Below, in pieces: positions 47,851-62,168 of a DNA stretch of 64,000 bases (position 1 is its first letter; each line of letters opens with the position of its first letter). Under the pieces are notes generated by a model. The model saw only the letters and a program-made list of their open reading frames with translations. It did no database searches and was not told the origin of the DNA. A program made the translations under genes and the position numbers. The stretch is from Monosporascus cannonballus (Eukaryota; Ascomycota; Sordariomycetes; Xylariales): assembly GCA_004154925.1 (NCBI GenBank), contig QJNS01000055.1, forward strand, positions 248,001-312,000, given 5' to 3'.

Positions 47851-48560
47851 TTGTTAGCTTTAAGGAAAACCTTGACGGAATTTTTAGATAAAAAGTATAT
47901 TTACGTAAATAATTTACTTATAAGGGTTCCGGTTTTATTTATGAAAAAACCCGGAAAAGGGTTACGTTTTTATTGCGATTATCGGGCGTTAAATATAATA
48001 ATCGAAAAAAACCGTTATTTTTTACTCCTTATTTCGGACATCTTACAGTTATTTTCTTATGTTAAGTAATTTATAAAAATAAACGTCCGAATAATGTTCC
48101 ATAAAATTAGGATTAAAAAAAAACAAATAAACAATAGCATTTTAAATACGTTTCGGTTTATACGAATAATTAGTAATACCGTTTGGCTTATGCAAAATTT
48201 CCGCAATTTTTTAATGATATATTAATGGGGTCCTAAAGGAGTACTTCGACGTTTTTTGCTTAACGTATATAGGCGATATTTTTATTTTTTTTCCGGATCT
48301 AAGTAGGATTATATATAAAAAGTAAAAGAAATCCTAAGCCGTTTGAGAAAAATAAGTTTAAATCTAGATATCTTTAAATGCGAATTTGCCATACAAACGA
48401 CAAAATATTTTAGATTTATTATAAATGTTAAAAAAAGAATACGAATAAACTCCGAAAAATTACGTATGATTGAAAAATAGAAAGTTCCAAAAATATTTAA
48501 AAAAAACCTGAAATTTCTTAGGGTTCGCAAATTTTTATCGCGACTTTAAAACTTATTACG
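47851..48560 (+). pseudogene. Element D reverse transcriptase remnant
   Basis: Open for 72 codons: LALRKTLTEFLDKKYIYVNN, RVPVLFMKKPGKGLRFYCDY and RALNIIIEKNRYF are textbook gypsy RT. The frame then breaks. The catalytic box is Tyr-Ile-Gly-Asp at 48266-48277 (one Asp lost), followed by IFIFFPDLS. Inactive. Confidence 0.88.
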
Positions 48561-51500
48561 CGAATATATTAGTACCGCTAATCACTTTAATCCGGAAAAA
48601 AAAGAAATAACGTTTAAACGTTTTAAAAACGCCTTTATAACGCAACGAATCTTAATATAATAAAATTCCGAAAAACTTATAGTATTAAAAATAGATTATT
48701 TAAAAGTAATATTTTAAGATTATTTATTTTAAATTAATAAATTAAGAATATTATGTCCGGTCGTTTATTATTTTAAAAAATTAAGCCTTATTAAAATTAA
48801 TTACCAAATATATAATAAAAAGTTTTTAATAATAATAGGTTACTTAAAAAGGTAAGATATAAAATTATGTAATATAATAACCTTATTTAAAATTATTATT
48901 AACTATAAAAATTTAAAGTATTTTATAATTATTAAAACCTTAAACGAATATTAAATAAGGTAATTAAAAAATTATTTTATTTTAACTTTTATTTCGAATT
49001 TTATATTAATTATTTATATATTAAGGCCGATATATTTTTGCGTAATAAATCAAATATGTTTATAAGAGAAAATAATAATCGGAAAACCGTATAAACATTA
49101 TAATTAATAAAAAATAAATAATTATTTACATTATTTATAACATATTAAAAATACGTTAAAAATATAATACCGATTAATAATATTAAAGCTAAAGAGAACG
49201 AGTTACCGTAAGAAACGTAAATATTTTAATATTACGAAAACTTCCAAAAGTTTTGGGACGTAATATTGAATCATAATAAAAATTATGATTATATTATTAA
49301 GATTATTATAAAAAAAGTAACTTTCTTACGGAATTAAAATTCTTAATATCGATTATGGAATGTATTTTAAATGTTAAAAGTTTTCCTTAATTTTTGAAAA
49401 CGCTTTTAGATTTTTAATTAAAAGTTATTTAAGATAATTTTAATATAAAATATTTACGATTTTTATATAATAAGTTATTTAAGTAAAAAGGTTACGATGA
49501 CGGTATTTTCGAAGTTTCTTTTTTCTGGCCGGATATATATCGTATAATAAAATAATTTTATAGGAATTATAACGTAATCGGCTATAAGAACGCATGAAAA
49601 AATAGGAAACAAAGTTAATAAAATTATTTCCGGTTTTTAAATAGTTTTATAGCTAATTATCGATTTATTTTATAACCAATTTGTTAGCCGTGTTTAAATA
49701 CAATTTATATTTTTTAATAATTATAATACATTAATTATTTAACGTAATAACTTTAAACATAATACGTATAATATATATAAAAACATATGCGGAAGTATTT
49801 CTAAAAATATATTTACAATTCTAATTTTTCTTTAAATATTATTATAAAAAATAAAAAAATAAATTAAATAAGAAAATTACAAATTAAATTTTACAAATTA
49901 ATAATGATAAAATAACGTTTTTTACCGTATATTACCTAAAAACTAATGATATTACGGAAAGGGTTAATTAAGAAATATTAATTTATTTACGAATTTTCGT
50001 AACCTATTTATAATAGAAATACAATAAATTCTTTTTAAGAACATTATTTATAATTAATAATTAATATATCATTTATGTAAAATTAAGTTTTTCTTATAAA
50101 TATTACGTTAACCTGATTTCTTAAATAACAAGAAATCCGGTAGTTAAAAAGAATTTACGTATAAAAACGTAAATCTTCGTTAGAAAATTACGAAAAAATA
50201 AGGAATTCGTTTAAGCCGTAATAGCGGCGGCCTAGCAAATATAAAAGGAAATAACGAATAAACATTATGTTTGTGCCGAAGAATGCGAAATTAATAATAA
50301 AATTTAATTTTTTTAAGAAATATTATTGTTTTTTCGTTATTAAAAGAATTAAAGTAATTTTAAGCTAAATATTAAATAAATAAAATGATTAGCTTTTACG
50401 TTATTAAATTAAATATATTTTAAAAAAATTATAATTATTTTTATAATAATTTATTAAATCGTATCGATCATAATCCCTTACGGTTCTAAATTAATATAAA
50501 TACGTAATCGTTTTTTATTATTTTTAAAAGAAATAATAAATTAAAATTAAAAATTTAAAAATTTAAAATAACTTTATACGTTAAATATAAGTAAAATAAT
50601 TAAATTACGTAAAACCGATTTATAAACCGTTCAAAAAGTTTACAAATATAATAATTTTCTAACGGTTCGAAAAACAATACGGTAATATAATTATTAATAA
50701 CGGATCTTAAATTTAATATATTATCTAAAAGCAGATAAATAAAAACCCAGTTTAAAAGTACCGGCCGGGCTGTATATAAACGGCATAAGAAAGTTAGGGA
50801 AACCGTTTAAAAATAAATTTAAACAATTTGCCAATAAAGATTAAAATAATATTCCCGTTGTGTACGAATAAAATATACTGAAAGAGAATTAGGTATTATA
50901 AAAATAATATGCCGGTTACGAAATTATTTAATTATTTTCAAAAATTTATAAATTTAACGATTTATTTTATAAATTTGTAAAATTAATGTTATACCAAAGT
51001 TCCGAATTTAAAGCGTACGATTATTCAGTTTTATTTATATGAAATTCCGACAAAATCGGGATTTTTTTTAATTATTTAAGTTACGATTATAAAATTTTCG
51101 AAAATATTAATAATATAATTATTAATGGTTATTAATTTAGTTTATGACGAATGTTAATAAATAATACGGAAAGGGCGCGGAAATATTATAAAAAAAATTT
51201 ATAAAACGGAATTTGTTATTTTTATATTTAATACGTTTTTTATTATATGGGGTAAAAAAACCCATAAAACCGATAACTTAATTGTCGTATAAATACCGCA
51301 TAAATAAGGACTTAAGGGCATAAACTTATTTCGGAATAAATGACGTATAAAAACTTAAAGCGCAAATATAAGGCCTTAATATCCGTTTTTTTAAAGTACC
51401 GATAACCGTTAAATTAAGATTAATAGCAAAAAAACAATATAGAAAATGCGTAAAAAACGAACTTATTAAGGTTTCGGTAATTATAATTAAAAATAATTTC

Positions 51501-52203
51501 GTAACACGGGTTAATTATTTAACGAAATTCGGGAATATTTTTAAATTATATGGGAATTACGATAAGAAAATATATAAATAAAAATAAAAAAAGTTATTTC
51601 AAAATATTGATATTTATAATTAACGCAAACGTAATAATAAACCGTTTTCTTCTTATAATAATAAGTATTTTGGGCGCAATAAATAAATAAAATATATATA
51701 AATTATATATTTTGTTAATTTAAATAAAATATATTTGGGTTTTTAATAAAACGAATTATATAGGTAAAATAAGATATATTATAAATGTGGGCGAGATATT
51801 CGTTTAAAGTAATGTAAGTATATAACGTATGAAAAATTCTAGCAGATTCCAACTTATTAAAAAACCTTAAAAACGTAAAAACGTCTTTTTTATAAAATAT
51901 TTTCGCAATGTTATAACGTATTTTTTAATTTTTAAACTGTTGCAAAATAACGTATAAAATTAATATTATAGGTATTAATAAAAATTAATTTAGTGAATTA
52001 AGTTATTATTATAAAAAAGAAAGATTAGAATAAGTAAAAATGTAAACGTATTTTTATGTATAAAAATATTTAACGTATAATTAGCTTATATTTAACTATT
52101 TAAGCTAGGCTTAATTTAGAAATTAATAAATTTCCGAATTTCAGATTAATTAAAAATTAAAAATTAGCATAATTATTGATTTTGCGATAAATTAATTTTT
52201 TTA

Positions 52204-52220
52204 GGAAAGGTAAGGGGTAA
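52204..52220 (+). other. Polypurine tract of element D
   Basis: Purine-rich run just before the 3' LTR. Confidence 0.65.
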
Positions 52221-52408
52221 TATAATGGGGCTTTATGAAGCCTTATTATGGAGCACCGGATAAACGCCGATACTAAGCAGCATTAGCGCAGCGCCTTATA
52301 TACGATTACATATAACTGTATTTTCATCTTCCCTTTCATTTCTCTTTAGCTAGAAAATAAATTTTTATTCGCAACTAATTACAGACCGCTCAGGTGAAAC
52401 CTTGTACA
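52221..52408 (+). repeat. 3' LTR of element D
   Basis: Partner of 45544-45729; the right half is less mutated (CAGACCGCTCAGGTGAAACC). Confidence 0.87.
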
Positions 52409-52699
52409 ATAATTTAAGATATTACCGCCAGATAAAGTTTAAAATGTATTATTAGGTTTTTTTAACCACTATAACGCCGTACAGAACTAGACTTCCTGGA
52501 TTAAATAATTATTATCGATTTCAAAACGCGAAACGAAAGGAAAAAAAAAAGCTATCTTTGGCTAATATCAATTATAAATTAAAATTCAGAAAACTTAATA
52601 CCGATCTAATTATTTTCAATAATATTTTTTCGACCGTCATAAAACATAATCGCTTATATCGTACTAATATTCTCGTTACCCTCAAATATTAGCAAATAT

Positions 52700-53480
52700 T
52701 TATATAACATAAATACGTTAAAACTTAAAAAATAACTGCTTTAAAAACCAAATATATAGGGTAAAATAATTAATTATTATTACTTTAATCCAAAAAGCAA
52801 TTTACGCCGTTAATCTAAACGGTATTTTTCTGTTAATATAAATATTTATATATAAATTTAATAAATACAGGATATTGTAAAAATTTAAGATTAAATATGT
52901 TATCCGTAATAATCCTTAACTTTATAAAAACTTGAACGTTTAAATATTTACGTTAATACAAAGGTTTTCCGTATATTTATAGCTATTATAACCCGATTTA
53001 ATCTTAAACTTCGTTAACTTAACGTTATTAACGCGTTTTTGCATTACGATCTCGATAAATTAAAATACGTACGTTTTGTACAGGGATTTGTACGCTCGGA
53101 ATTTTATTTGAAATTCCGAAAGGCCTTATACGGCTTAAAATAATTACCATTTCTATAATAACGAGATCTAACGGCAAAACTAGAAAAGTTAGGATTAAAA
53201 TCCATTTCGAATAATCTATATATTATAATTCACAATTAACTAACGTTATTTTCTTATGTTAACGATACAGCTATAATATATAGAACTCGCGATATAATAC
53301 GCGTTAAAAAATTTCTTACGAAATTAATATAACATTTTTATATTAATAACCTTAAAAAATTATAATGGTTTTTTAGGATACGTATATTACGAAATCGTAC
53401 GATTAAAAGGCTATGATTATTATAAAATACTTATTGAAAAAAGATATATATACGTTTCGAACTATTTAAATTTAAAAAAC
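52700..53480 (+). pseudogene. Copia F reverse transcriptase remnant
   Basis: The plus strand near 53030-53220 reads NAFLHYDLDKLKYVRFVQGF, then FRKALYGLK-LPFL and RDLTAKLEKLGLKSI. These are the copia RT landmarks (NAFLH-DL, ALYGLRQSP). LFSYVNDTAI follows; the YVDD box is Tyr-Val-Asn-Asp. Frame broken by TAA codons. Confidence 0.87.
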
Positions 53481-53539
53481 GTCATTTTAATGTGTTGAAA
53501 TAGAAAGATTTTAAGAAATATTAAAGTGAAACGTTTATA

Positions 53540-54095
53540 ACATTAAAAAGGTTATCTTTTGAAAAAATCGAAAACTTGTTATACAAATCTATCGCCATTC
53601 GGCCGGATCTAATTAATACTATTTTTTATTTATTACGATATTGCAAAACTCTAAACATTACGTATTTTAACGCTGTTAACCAAGTTATTTTTTACGCTTA
53701 TTTTATGCGCATCTTGAGTCTCAAATTCGAAGAAAACGAATATTTTAACGTACGATTGTTTTTATATTTAAGTGACGCTTTTTTACAGATAATATTAACA
53801 GAAATAGCTTTTAAGAATATATGTTATTATTTCTCGATAATTCTATTTTAAAAAACTTTAATAAATAAAATATAATTATTGTTTTATATACCTAAATTAA
53901 ATTTTGAACTTTAATACAAAGTATTAAAGGAACCTTTTATACATTAAATCTATTTAAAGTTATTAAATTAATGATACGTAAAAAGTTGATTATTAAGTAA
54001 ATAATAACCATATAATACGGTTAATTATCAAAGCAATTATACACCTAATTAAAGAGCTAACATATGTTAATCTTCATTATTACTAGTTTTTCAAA
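53540..54095 (+). pseudogene. Copia F RNase H remnant
   Basis: Open from 53576 for 91 codons: YKSIAIRPDLINTIFYLLRY is the conserved Y-L-x-x-A-TRPDI-x-x-x-V-x-x-L-S-R-(Y/F) block, followed by HF-x-AVN-V-x-YL-like TYFNAVNQVIFYAYFM and a YLSDAFL relic of the YSDADWAG motif. The C-terminal IHLIKELTYVNLHYYY corresponds to the usual HI-x-x-x-x-HFIRE end. It closes the copia polyprotein. Confidence 0.82.
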
Positions 54096-54691
54096 ATCTA
54101 CGTATTCAAAAAATAAAAATCAAATAAACTCTTATTAACGTTTTAATAACGATTAGCTTAATTAGCTTTTTAATTCTAATAGTATTAAAAGCTTATTAAT
54201 TTATTGAATTTTTATAGCGTTATTTTAAAGCTAAAAAAACCTAAAGATAGTAATTTTTCTTAAGCATTAGTCAGTAATAAAAAGCTATTATTTCCGTTTT
54301 CTGCCTATCATTTTTTTCTTTACAACTTTTTCTATTTTTGTCTCTAAATAACTTTAAAGATAAACTTAATATAAAACCTTTCAAATAAGGTTTTCATAGT
54401 TTATCAATATAATATTAAATCTTAATACGTAAAGAAAGAAGGTCGAATTTTATTAAAGGCGTTTTAAAACCTCGAAAACGAAAATTCTCGAATTTGGAGA
54501 TATAATATCTTTATATTTTCCTTTTTTATTTTGAACTTTATTATCATAATATTCATTTTTAAGCCATTTTTTTAAAACGTGAAAACTTCGATGTTAATTC
54601 TGAATAGTTAAAAGTGTGTATTAAACCTAGCTGAAATTGATTAAATAATTAAGTTTTGGCTTACTTTAATTACTTACTAGAAGAAGGTGAC
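54096..54691. other. Unassigned AT-rich region
   Basis: Should contain the 3' LTR of F, but I could not align it with 41983-42176. It holds a perfect 8-bp inverted repeat AAAACCTT...AAGGTTTT at 54373-54394. No coding signal. Confidence 0.4.
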
Positions 54692-54715
54692 ATTATACAC
54701 CTCCGGTGTTATAAT
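54692..54715. repeat. Near-perfect palindrome
   Basis: ATTATACACC / GGTGTTATAAT around a TCC loop, in a small GC-richer patch that may mark the boundary between F and J. Confidence 0.6.
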
Positions 54716-55836
54716 TTAAGCCAAGACAGGTTGCAAGGAATAGTCGGATTTATATATATGAGTTATGTGATTTGGATCTTTTTTAGCTTTAAGATATATG
54801 TAAAGTTATATAGGATTAATTATATTTAACAAAATTAAACCTGTAATAACTTCAAGATTTAATAATGATTTAAGTAATTTACGTAAAATATATAAGATAG
54901 TTAAAGGCATAATTTATATAATATTAATTTATTATAATAATTTATTATTTAAATTGATTTTAATGTTATAAATCGTGATTAAGTCATTGTATTATTTAGA
55001 TTTTTAGGATATTTTTATTACTATAAACCGATATAATTAAGATTTCAAAATTAATTAATTCTTTCACTATTTTACGTTGTAAAATGTTATATTATAATAT
55101 TCTTAAATTTTCAATAACATTTTTGTATTTATAACATTAATTAATATTTATATATTTTTAATTATTTGATACTTTTACTGCAAAAGTAGGGTTTTTCAAA
55201 TATAAATTTAATAATCTGTAAATTAAATTACGGTTAATTCAAGTTTTATTATTACGTTAAGATATTAGGCCAAATACCCTTAACGTTACGATAAAAACAC
55301 ATTTAAACCTTTCTTATTTAACTATAAATATATTTTCGTTTTTAAAAGGTAAATAAATCTATGAATGGAATTTTGCTTATAATCATTTTTAAACGAAAAA
55401 TATTTTAAATTAATTTAAACTAATAATAAGAGACTATTTAGAAAGTATTAAGGCCGATTAAGAAAAGGTTACTAAAATTCATTTATTCCAATTATATAGG
55501 ATTGGGAAAAAATTAAAAATTAATTTCGAAAATCAAGATAAACAAAAGATAATACAGTTAATTTTACGATTTTAATAAAAAGAATTCATTTCGAAATACG
55601 GTATTATGTTTAGGAACTTTATAACTAAGGTAAAATATTTTATCGATAAAAGTATTGACTAAGTTAATATATTTTATAAAACAGATATAGCGTTACAAAT
55701 AAAATCAGTAAATGTTTAAAATCAACAGCTTTGAAATAAATATATTATTAAAGTGTTCGAAATTAATAATAAATTATTTAAATACGGTGTAAAATATAAT
55801 ATATTTTACGCTATAGAAATTAGGCAGTTAATTAAT

Positions 55837-56230
55837 TATTATGACCTAACGGTCTTGGCTTCTTTTCAGACGGTCGGAACCACGAAAAAGTCAGTTCCGA
55901 CCTAAGCCAAGACCTTACGTAACTGGCTCAAAGGTCTCAAGGCGCCAAGCACCTTAAGCCCCTTAAGTTAGCAAGAGAGCTCAAAGGGTTTAACGGGCTT
56001 AAGGGTTTAAACCGTTTAAACACTTTAAACCAAAATAAGGATATATATATTTATTATTCCATAATTTAAAAAGCTTTAGTTTACAATAAAATATCGTTAT
56101 TTAAAGCATTTTTAGCATTACGAAACGTAATATATTATTATATTTATTATTCAGAGTTTTACGATATTTTTATTAATATAAACTCGTTAACTTAAAGTTT
56201 AATAATTAATTAAACCGTTTAACCGTTATA
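55837..56230 (+). repeat. 5' LTR of element I (394 bp)
   Basis: The outer part (55845-56030) is nearly unmutated (GACGGTCGGAACCACG, CCAAGCACCTTAAGCC); the inner part is AT-converted. Confidence 0.88.
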
Positions 56231-58849
56231 CGTTATAAATTTTTATTTAACAATATTATTAAATTTTAATTAATCTTTAATAATGTTAAATTATTAATTA
56301 ATGTTTAAAAAATCCTTATTTAATAATTTTAGGCTCGAATTCGGAAATTAAAAAAGAAAGTTCGATAATTTAAGGTTACGTTATTTATATAAAATTCTTT
56401 CGTCCGTATAAAGCCCAAAAAGCCGGGACTTTACGATAAATAAAGTAATTCTTAAATCTTTTTAATTTAGGCACGAATTTATTTTCGTTTTTTGCATTTT
56501 AATAACTTAGCAAATATAATTTTAATAATAAGAATATATTTAATAAGATATATAATTAATTTATTTAAGCCTATTATAAAAATATCTTAAAAATAAGAAA
56601 ATCGGATAAAAATATTTTATTAATAAGATTCTTTTATTTTATATTAATTTCGAAAATAAAATGCGTAATTATTTTTGTAATCCGAATAAAAAGTGATTTA
56701 CGGCTTAATAATTTTTATAATTCCCATAAAAAAGATTTATATTTAAGTACGCCGTAACTTTTAGAAATTTTATAATTAAGACCGGGTAAGGAAATAATAA
56801 AACTAATATTTTTATTAATATATTTTATAAAAGGTTAAAAGATAATGTGAAAAATAAAATTATTCGGATTAAATAATTAGTTGCTTTAAACCGGTATATT
56901 ATAAAGATAATCAAAATTAATAATTAACAGTTTGAAAAATAATAAGAGAAAAAGAATAATATATTTTATATTTGGGATATAACAAATTTAATCAAAGGAA
57001 AAAATAAGACGTACTTTTTATTTCTTACGGAACGGCGTTAGGACTTATGGAATTTGGCGTTATTTATAGATAAAGTTAAAGCCAGATTAAATGTTTTAAT
57101 TATGGCAAAATAAAATATAAGGTTTATAAATATAAAAAACCCAAAAATTTACGATAGAAGAATTAGATCCTTATATCGGAAAAATAATTTAAGAATAATT
57201 AAAAAACGATAATAAAATTATTAATATGATTTATGTTAAATACGTATTAGGCTTATAACAAAAGGTTTAATAAGGTTTATTACGATAAAGAATTTAACGA
57301 AAATGCGAAAAACCAGAAATTTAGTTTAATAAGTATCGCGAATACGGTAAAAAGCATTATAAGAATAATTACGCAAATATCAGAACTGGATAAAAAAAGT
57401 TTATTCCGAAACTTTTAATCGATACGGCAAAATATATATCATATATTATCGACAACGGGAATATCCTAGTTACGAAAAATGGAAATAATATATTTACAAA
57501 CGAATTACCCGTATATATTATAAAGAATTTAGTTTTCCAAATCGTATTAAAAATAATAAAAATAATAAATAATAATATTGATATTTTCGATTTATAATTT
57601 TAAAAGATATTTAATTATTAGCCGAAATAGAAAGTTAGTCCGGAAAGAATAATGCCTATAAAAAAACGCCTTTTGTTATTATAGATAATATAATTATTAA
57701 ACGGGAAAAAAGTTAATTTAACGTACTGAAAAAAACATTATTAAAAAGTTATTACAGATTTTCATTTTCAGTTAATATTTATTATAAATCCATTAAAAAA
57801 ATTAAAAAAGAAGTATATTAATTTATAGGAGATTTTTAAAATAATAATTAAAATAATGCATAATAAGATATAACCGTAAATATAAAAGAATAATTTATTC
57901 GATAAGGAAGAAAATTACAAAAAAGAATTAAAAATAATTAATACGGTTCGAAAAAGCAGTATGCCGGCAATAACGATAAATATAATAACTTAATATATTA
58001 AACAAAAAATATAAATAAAGCTTAACAAATTTACATAGAAATTAAAAAAAAGTTACTTATAAGAAAATTATAGAATAATGAAACTTAAAGATATTAAAAA
58101 AACCTTTAAAAAAAGGCTTTAAACACGACGATAAGAAATGTTACCGATTTTATTACTTTGGATATACGAATCGGGATATATTGGTATACCGTAATAATAA
58201 ATTACGGAACTCTGAGCGGAAATTATATTGTACCAAATATGGTTAATAACTTTAAATTGTTATAGAAATACAAATTAAAACCTTATATAATAATAAATAC
58301 CGAAAATCAGGAATGTATTTACGATAACGAAAAATTTATATACAATATTAACTATTTCGAAATTTTTATCAAAAGATAATATTAAACGGTTAATTTCAAT
58401 ATCGTTCTATTCGAGAACTATAATATAATCTTAAGATTACCATGGATACCTTAGTACTGAATTTTAATTAACGGTAAAACTGGCCAGGTAAAATTCGATT
58501 TATTTTTTATTAATAAACGAAAGAAGAAAAAATTAAGATTTTAAGATTTAATCGATAATAACGAAAAATATAGGTATCAGGATACGATAAAAATCTTATT
58601 ACCCAAAAGAACAAAATATAAAAAAAACGGATATTAAAGAAAAATACGACGTATCATTATTATTATTAAAGCAAAATTAAAGTAACTAAATAATAACTTA
58701 GAAAAATAACAGCCCTAGGAATTAGAAAATCTGATTAATATGTTACCATAATATTACAAATATAAGTAGCTTTTTAGGAAAAAACTCGATACGAAATTAT
58801 TAAAATATAATAAATAAAATTATAAAATAATTCTTAAAAAAAGAATTTC

Positions 58850-60150
58850 GACGAATTTTTACCTTATTTACAATCTTAATAAAAACAAATTACGTATTTT
58901 CAAAAAAATAACTAGAAAATCGGTTACAAAAAGGATGGATTCGCATTTTAAAGTTATTAACAAAATACCCTATATTTTTATACCGAAAAAAATAAAAATT
59001 TGTAACTTATAATTAATTATCGATAATTAAACGATATTATTATTAAGGATCAAATATTATTACTTTTAATTACAGAAATAAAAAAACCGATTTTACAGAA
59101 CCAAATAGTTTATAATATTTAATATTAAAAATAAATATAATTTTATTAAAATTAAAAAAGGGTATAAATAAAAAATACCCTTTAAAACGGAATATAAATT
59201 ATTTAAGTATTTGGTTATATTAATAAAATTTAAGAACGCATTAATAAGTTTCTAACGAATAATTAATTACGTATTACGAAAATACCTCGATATTTTCGTC
59301 GTTTGTTATTTCGACAACATTCTTATCTTTTTAAAAATAAAAAAACATATACAGGATACGTTCATTAGGTTTTTTAAGCTTTATAGGACGTAAAGCTATT
59401 TATTAATATAAAAGAAATTAATTTTATATATAAGATATAAAATATTTAAAATATATAATTATCTTAGAACATATTAGAATAAACTCCAAAAATTTGCTGT
59501 AATTACAAAATAATAAATGTTAACAATAATCAAAACGCTATAAGCATTGTTTAAATTTACTAACTATTATAAGAAATTTATTCGAAACTTTAACAAAATA
59601 ATTATATCTTTAATAAAATTTACGAAAAAAAAAGAATTTAAATAAATATTAAATACGGAAAAAAATATTTCAGAATATTAAGAATACGACTACCAACAAA
59701 CCAATACTAATTATGTATAATTTAAACCGTTCCGTTAAATTAAAAACCGATATTTCGGATTACGCGTTAAACGCAATAATTAAATAACGAAATAATTAAG
59801 GCAAAATGTACTTTATTATTTTTTTTTTCGTACAAATTAAAAAAAGCTAAGCTTAATTACGGCATTTTAAATAAAGAATTTATGGCCATTATTATAATAT
59901 TTCTGAAATTTAAACATTTTTTAAAAAAAAAACTTATACCGGCTTAAGGTTTATACAGATTATTAAAATTTTACCCGATTTACTATAACCAGAGAACTTA
60001 CAAAACGATAATTTCGATACGCAAAAAAATTAACAAACTTCGATTTCGTTATTATCTATAAAAAAGATTCCAAAAATAACGAAGTAAATATTTTAAATAA
60101 ACGACCAAATTTCGAAAAGAAATTAATTAAAATTAGCTATATAATTTTTC
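58850..60150 (+). pseudogene. Element I reverse transcriptase / RNase H remnant
   Basis: CYFDNILIFLKIKKHIQDTFI over the catalytic box at 59307-59318, where YLDD is Tyr-Phe-Asp-Asn. FTNYYKKFIRNF (connection region) follows, and the RNase H end reads FTRFTITRELTKR, KLTNFDFVIIYKKDSKNNEVNILNKR near 59970-60110. Several stops. Confidence 0.83.
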
Positions 60151-60499
60151 ATACTATTACAGAAAAATATTTATGCTTACGATAAATTATAACAATTCGG
60201 GCAATACCCTTTAATATATATCAAAAAATCCAATAATATAATAACGGTTTCCCAAAAAACCAAAAAATAAATAAGATGCAAATTTTAAAGGAATATCAGA
60301 AAACTTTGATTCGAAAAATATACGAATATTAATTACATAAATATCCAAGGATTTAAACAACCTTAAAACGGCTTTAATGCATATATTCTTTTCCTAAAAT
60401 AAAAATAACGATACAAAAATTTATACGGCAATATAATATTTACGTTAAAACGAAAGCTCGACGATATAAGCCTTACGGAAAATTACAGCCATTATTAGT

Positions 60500-61100
60500 T
60501 GCAAAATAATTATGGTATTTAATTATATTTAACTTTATTACCAAGCTTCTTATATCAAAAAATCTAATTACGGAAATATATTACGATAACATTTTTCTAA
60601 TCGTCGACCGATTTACTAAATTTTCTTATTTTTTACCATATTATAAGAACATAAATGCGGAATAATTAGCATATATTTTCTTTAAATAAATTTTCAGCAT
60701 ATACGGATTACTAATAAAATTTATATTAAACAGAAAATCGATATTCGTATTTAAATTTTAGCAAAGCCTTATGGTATAAATCGGCCTAAATCATAAGTTA
60801 TCCAGCGTATTTAGATTATAAACGGATAAATAAACGGAACAAATAAATTAAACCTTAAAAACTTACTTATAATGTTATATTAACTATAAGCAGAATAATT
60901 AAATTAAAAAATTGCCAATCGCCTAATTAACTTATAATACCAATTATTACAAAAATATTAAAATAATATTTACAAAAATAAATTTTAATTTTACGTTAAA
61001 AATTACCAAAAAATACATAACAATAATTTAATTAATTTTAAAATATTTTTTACGTTAAAATAATTTCGATAATTATATTAATAACTAAAATTAAAATTAA
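60500..61100 (+). pseudogene. Element I integrase core remnant
   Basis: YYDNIFLIVDRFTKFSYFLPY at 60580-60640 is the VDRLTK strand of the gypsy integrase core; GLNHKLSSVFRL and TEQIN (60790-60850) are relics of the YHPQTDGQTER block. Stops throughout. Confidence 0.78.
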
Positions 61101-61429
61101 AATTAAAATTCGTACGTAATTAAATAAATAAATATTACAACCAAAAAAGGTTAAAAAAATTAACTTTCGAAAAAAAGGAAATGGTTTTTCTTGCCATAAA
61201 AAACATTTAAATAAAAAAACCTAACAAAAAGTTTGATTTCAAATATATCTGTCCATATAAAATCCCTAAGAAAATCTCAGAAAATAATTATTAATTAAAG
61301 TTTTTATCAAAAATTAAATTTTATTGAATTTTTTATATTTTTTATTCGAATTAGCAGTAAATATAATTAAAATGCATACGGCATAGGACGATATGGAAAT
61401 AAAAAAATAAATATGTACATAAAATGGAA

Positions 61430-61560
61430 AAAATCTTCGATATGCGAAAATAAAACGGATTTACCTAATACCTGATCAAATAAAAAAAATATTCAAATTT
61501 CAAAAATACTTGGGAACCCGCCAAAAACCTTATTAACGCTTAACGCCTATTAAAAAACTT
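61430..61560 (+). pseudogene. Element I chromodomain remnant
   Basis: FDMRK-NGFT-YLIK-KKYSNFKNTWEPAKNLINA: the YLVKW...TWEP chromodomain core at the end of pol, parallel to element C. Confidence 0.7.
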
Positions 61561-61569
61561 TTATTAATA

Positions 61570-62135
61570 ACGCCGAATACGTCCTAGTTAAAGGTTAACC
61601 AGTTAATAACTGGGATATCGAGCCAGTCGGCTGCAATTTACGCTAACGTAATAGCTATAAGGGCGGCCTTTAACTATTCTTATTCTTTTTTAAGGCGTTT
61701 AAATTCCTCCATAGCCTTTATACCTTAAATACCGTAACGAAGCATTTTCACATTACGGCGACAAAGCAGCCGCCTTTGTTTTTGCAAACGGTCCAACTTA
61801 TTAACGGCGGCGTACAGCATTTTACGAACTTATTCTTTTTTACGTTTGAAACCGTCCTTCTTATTAAGAAATTTTTGGTATTCGGCTTCCGAAAAACCAA
61901 AAACGTTATAAAATTCCCCATAATAAATATATTGCGTATATTTTAAAACCCTTCGAATAATTTTATATTCCGTACTTTTTTTTTCGTAACGGGAATAAAA
62001 AGGTATTTTAAAATTAAAACGTTTAATACGTTTTAAAAGAATTAAAGCGTTAATACGTTTACGAAAACGAGATTTTTCGATTCGACTTAATATAATAAAT
62101 ATATATAAAAAAAAGTTATTTACCGAAATTAACAA
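61570..62135 (-). pseudogene. Antisense ORF of element I (opposite to pol)
   Basis: A minus-strand frame between the chromodomain and the polypurine tract. It is open for 101 codons (62135-61830) and continues to about 61570 through stops explicable by RIP. Sections: RIEKSRFRKRINALILLKRI, YGEFYNVFGFSEAEYQKFLN, KKDGFKRKKE, KMLYAAVNKLDRLQKQRR, MLRYGI, GIKAMEEFKRLKKE, then IPVINWLTFN and DVFGVIN. The same order is found in element C (10946-11446, plus). It is not a shadow of pol, since pol ends before it. Family unknown to me; Lys/Arg/Glu-rich and probably helical. Confidence 0.65.
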
Positions 62136-62168
62136 ACAAATAATTTGATCTTTAAGGACAAAAATCCT

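Larger units (their letters stand above)
45544..52408 (+). mobile_element. Ty3/gypsy LTR retrotransposon D, inserted in copia F
   Basis: LTRs at 45544-45729 and 52221-52408 (186 and 188 bp) share AGCACCGGA, AGCGCAGCGCCTTATAT and TTTAGCTAGAAAATAAA. TSD ATAAT lies at 45539-45543 and 52409-52413. The purine run GGAAAGGTAAGGGG (52204-52217) before the right LTR gives plus orientation. A capsid-like gag relic lies around 46150-47000, RT at 47851-48600, and the integrase N-terminal part (FFWPDIYRTIK) near 49520. Confidence 0.87.
41983..54100 (+). mobile_element. Ty1/copia LTR retrotransposon F, split by D
   Basis: The 5' LTR is at 41983-42176, followed by a primer-binding-like TGATATCAGGG. Gag-like sequence, a zinc-knuckle relic and integrase-like sequence follow to 45543. 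After gypsy element D, copia reverse transcriptase and RNase H continue from 52414 to about 54090. D inserted with TSD ATAAT. The own sequence of F is about 5.2 kb, usual for copia. I could not identify its 3' LTR, so the right end is approximate. Confidence 0.75.

Noticed and set aside
54373..54394. AAAACCTT/AAGGTTTT hairpin as a terminator
   Set aside because: Intrinsic terminators of this kind are bacterial; this is a fungal nuclear region and the repeat is short and AT-rich.
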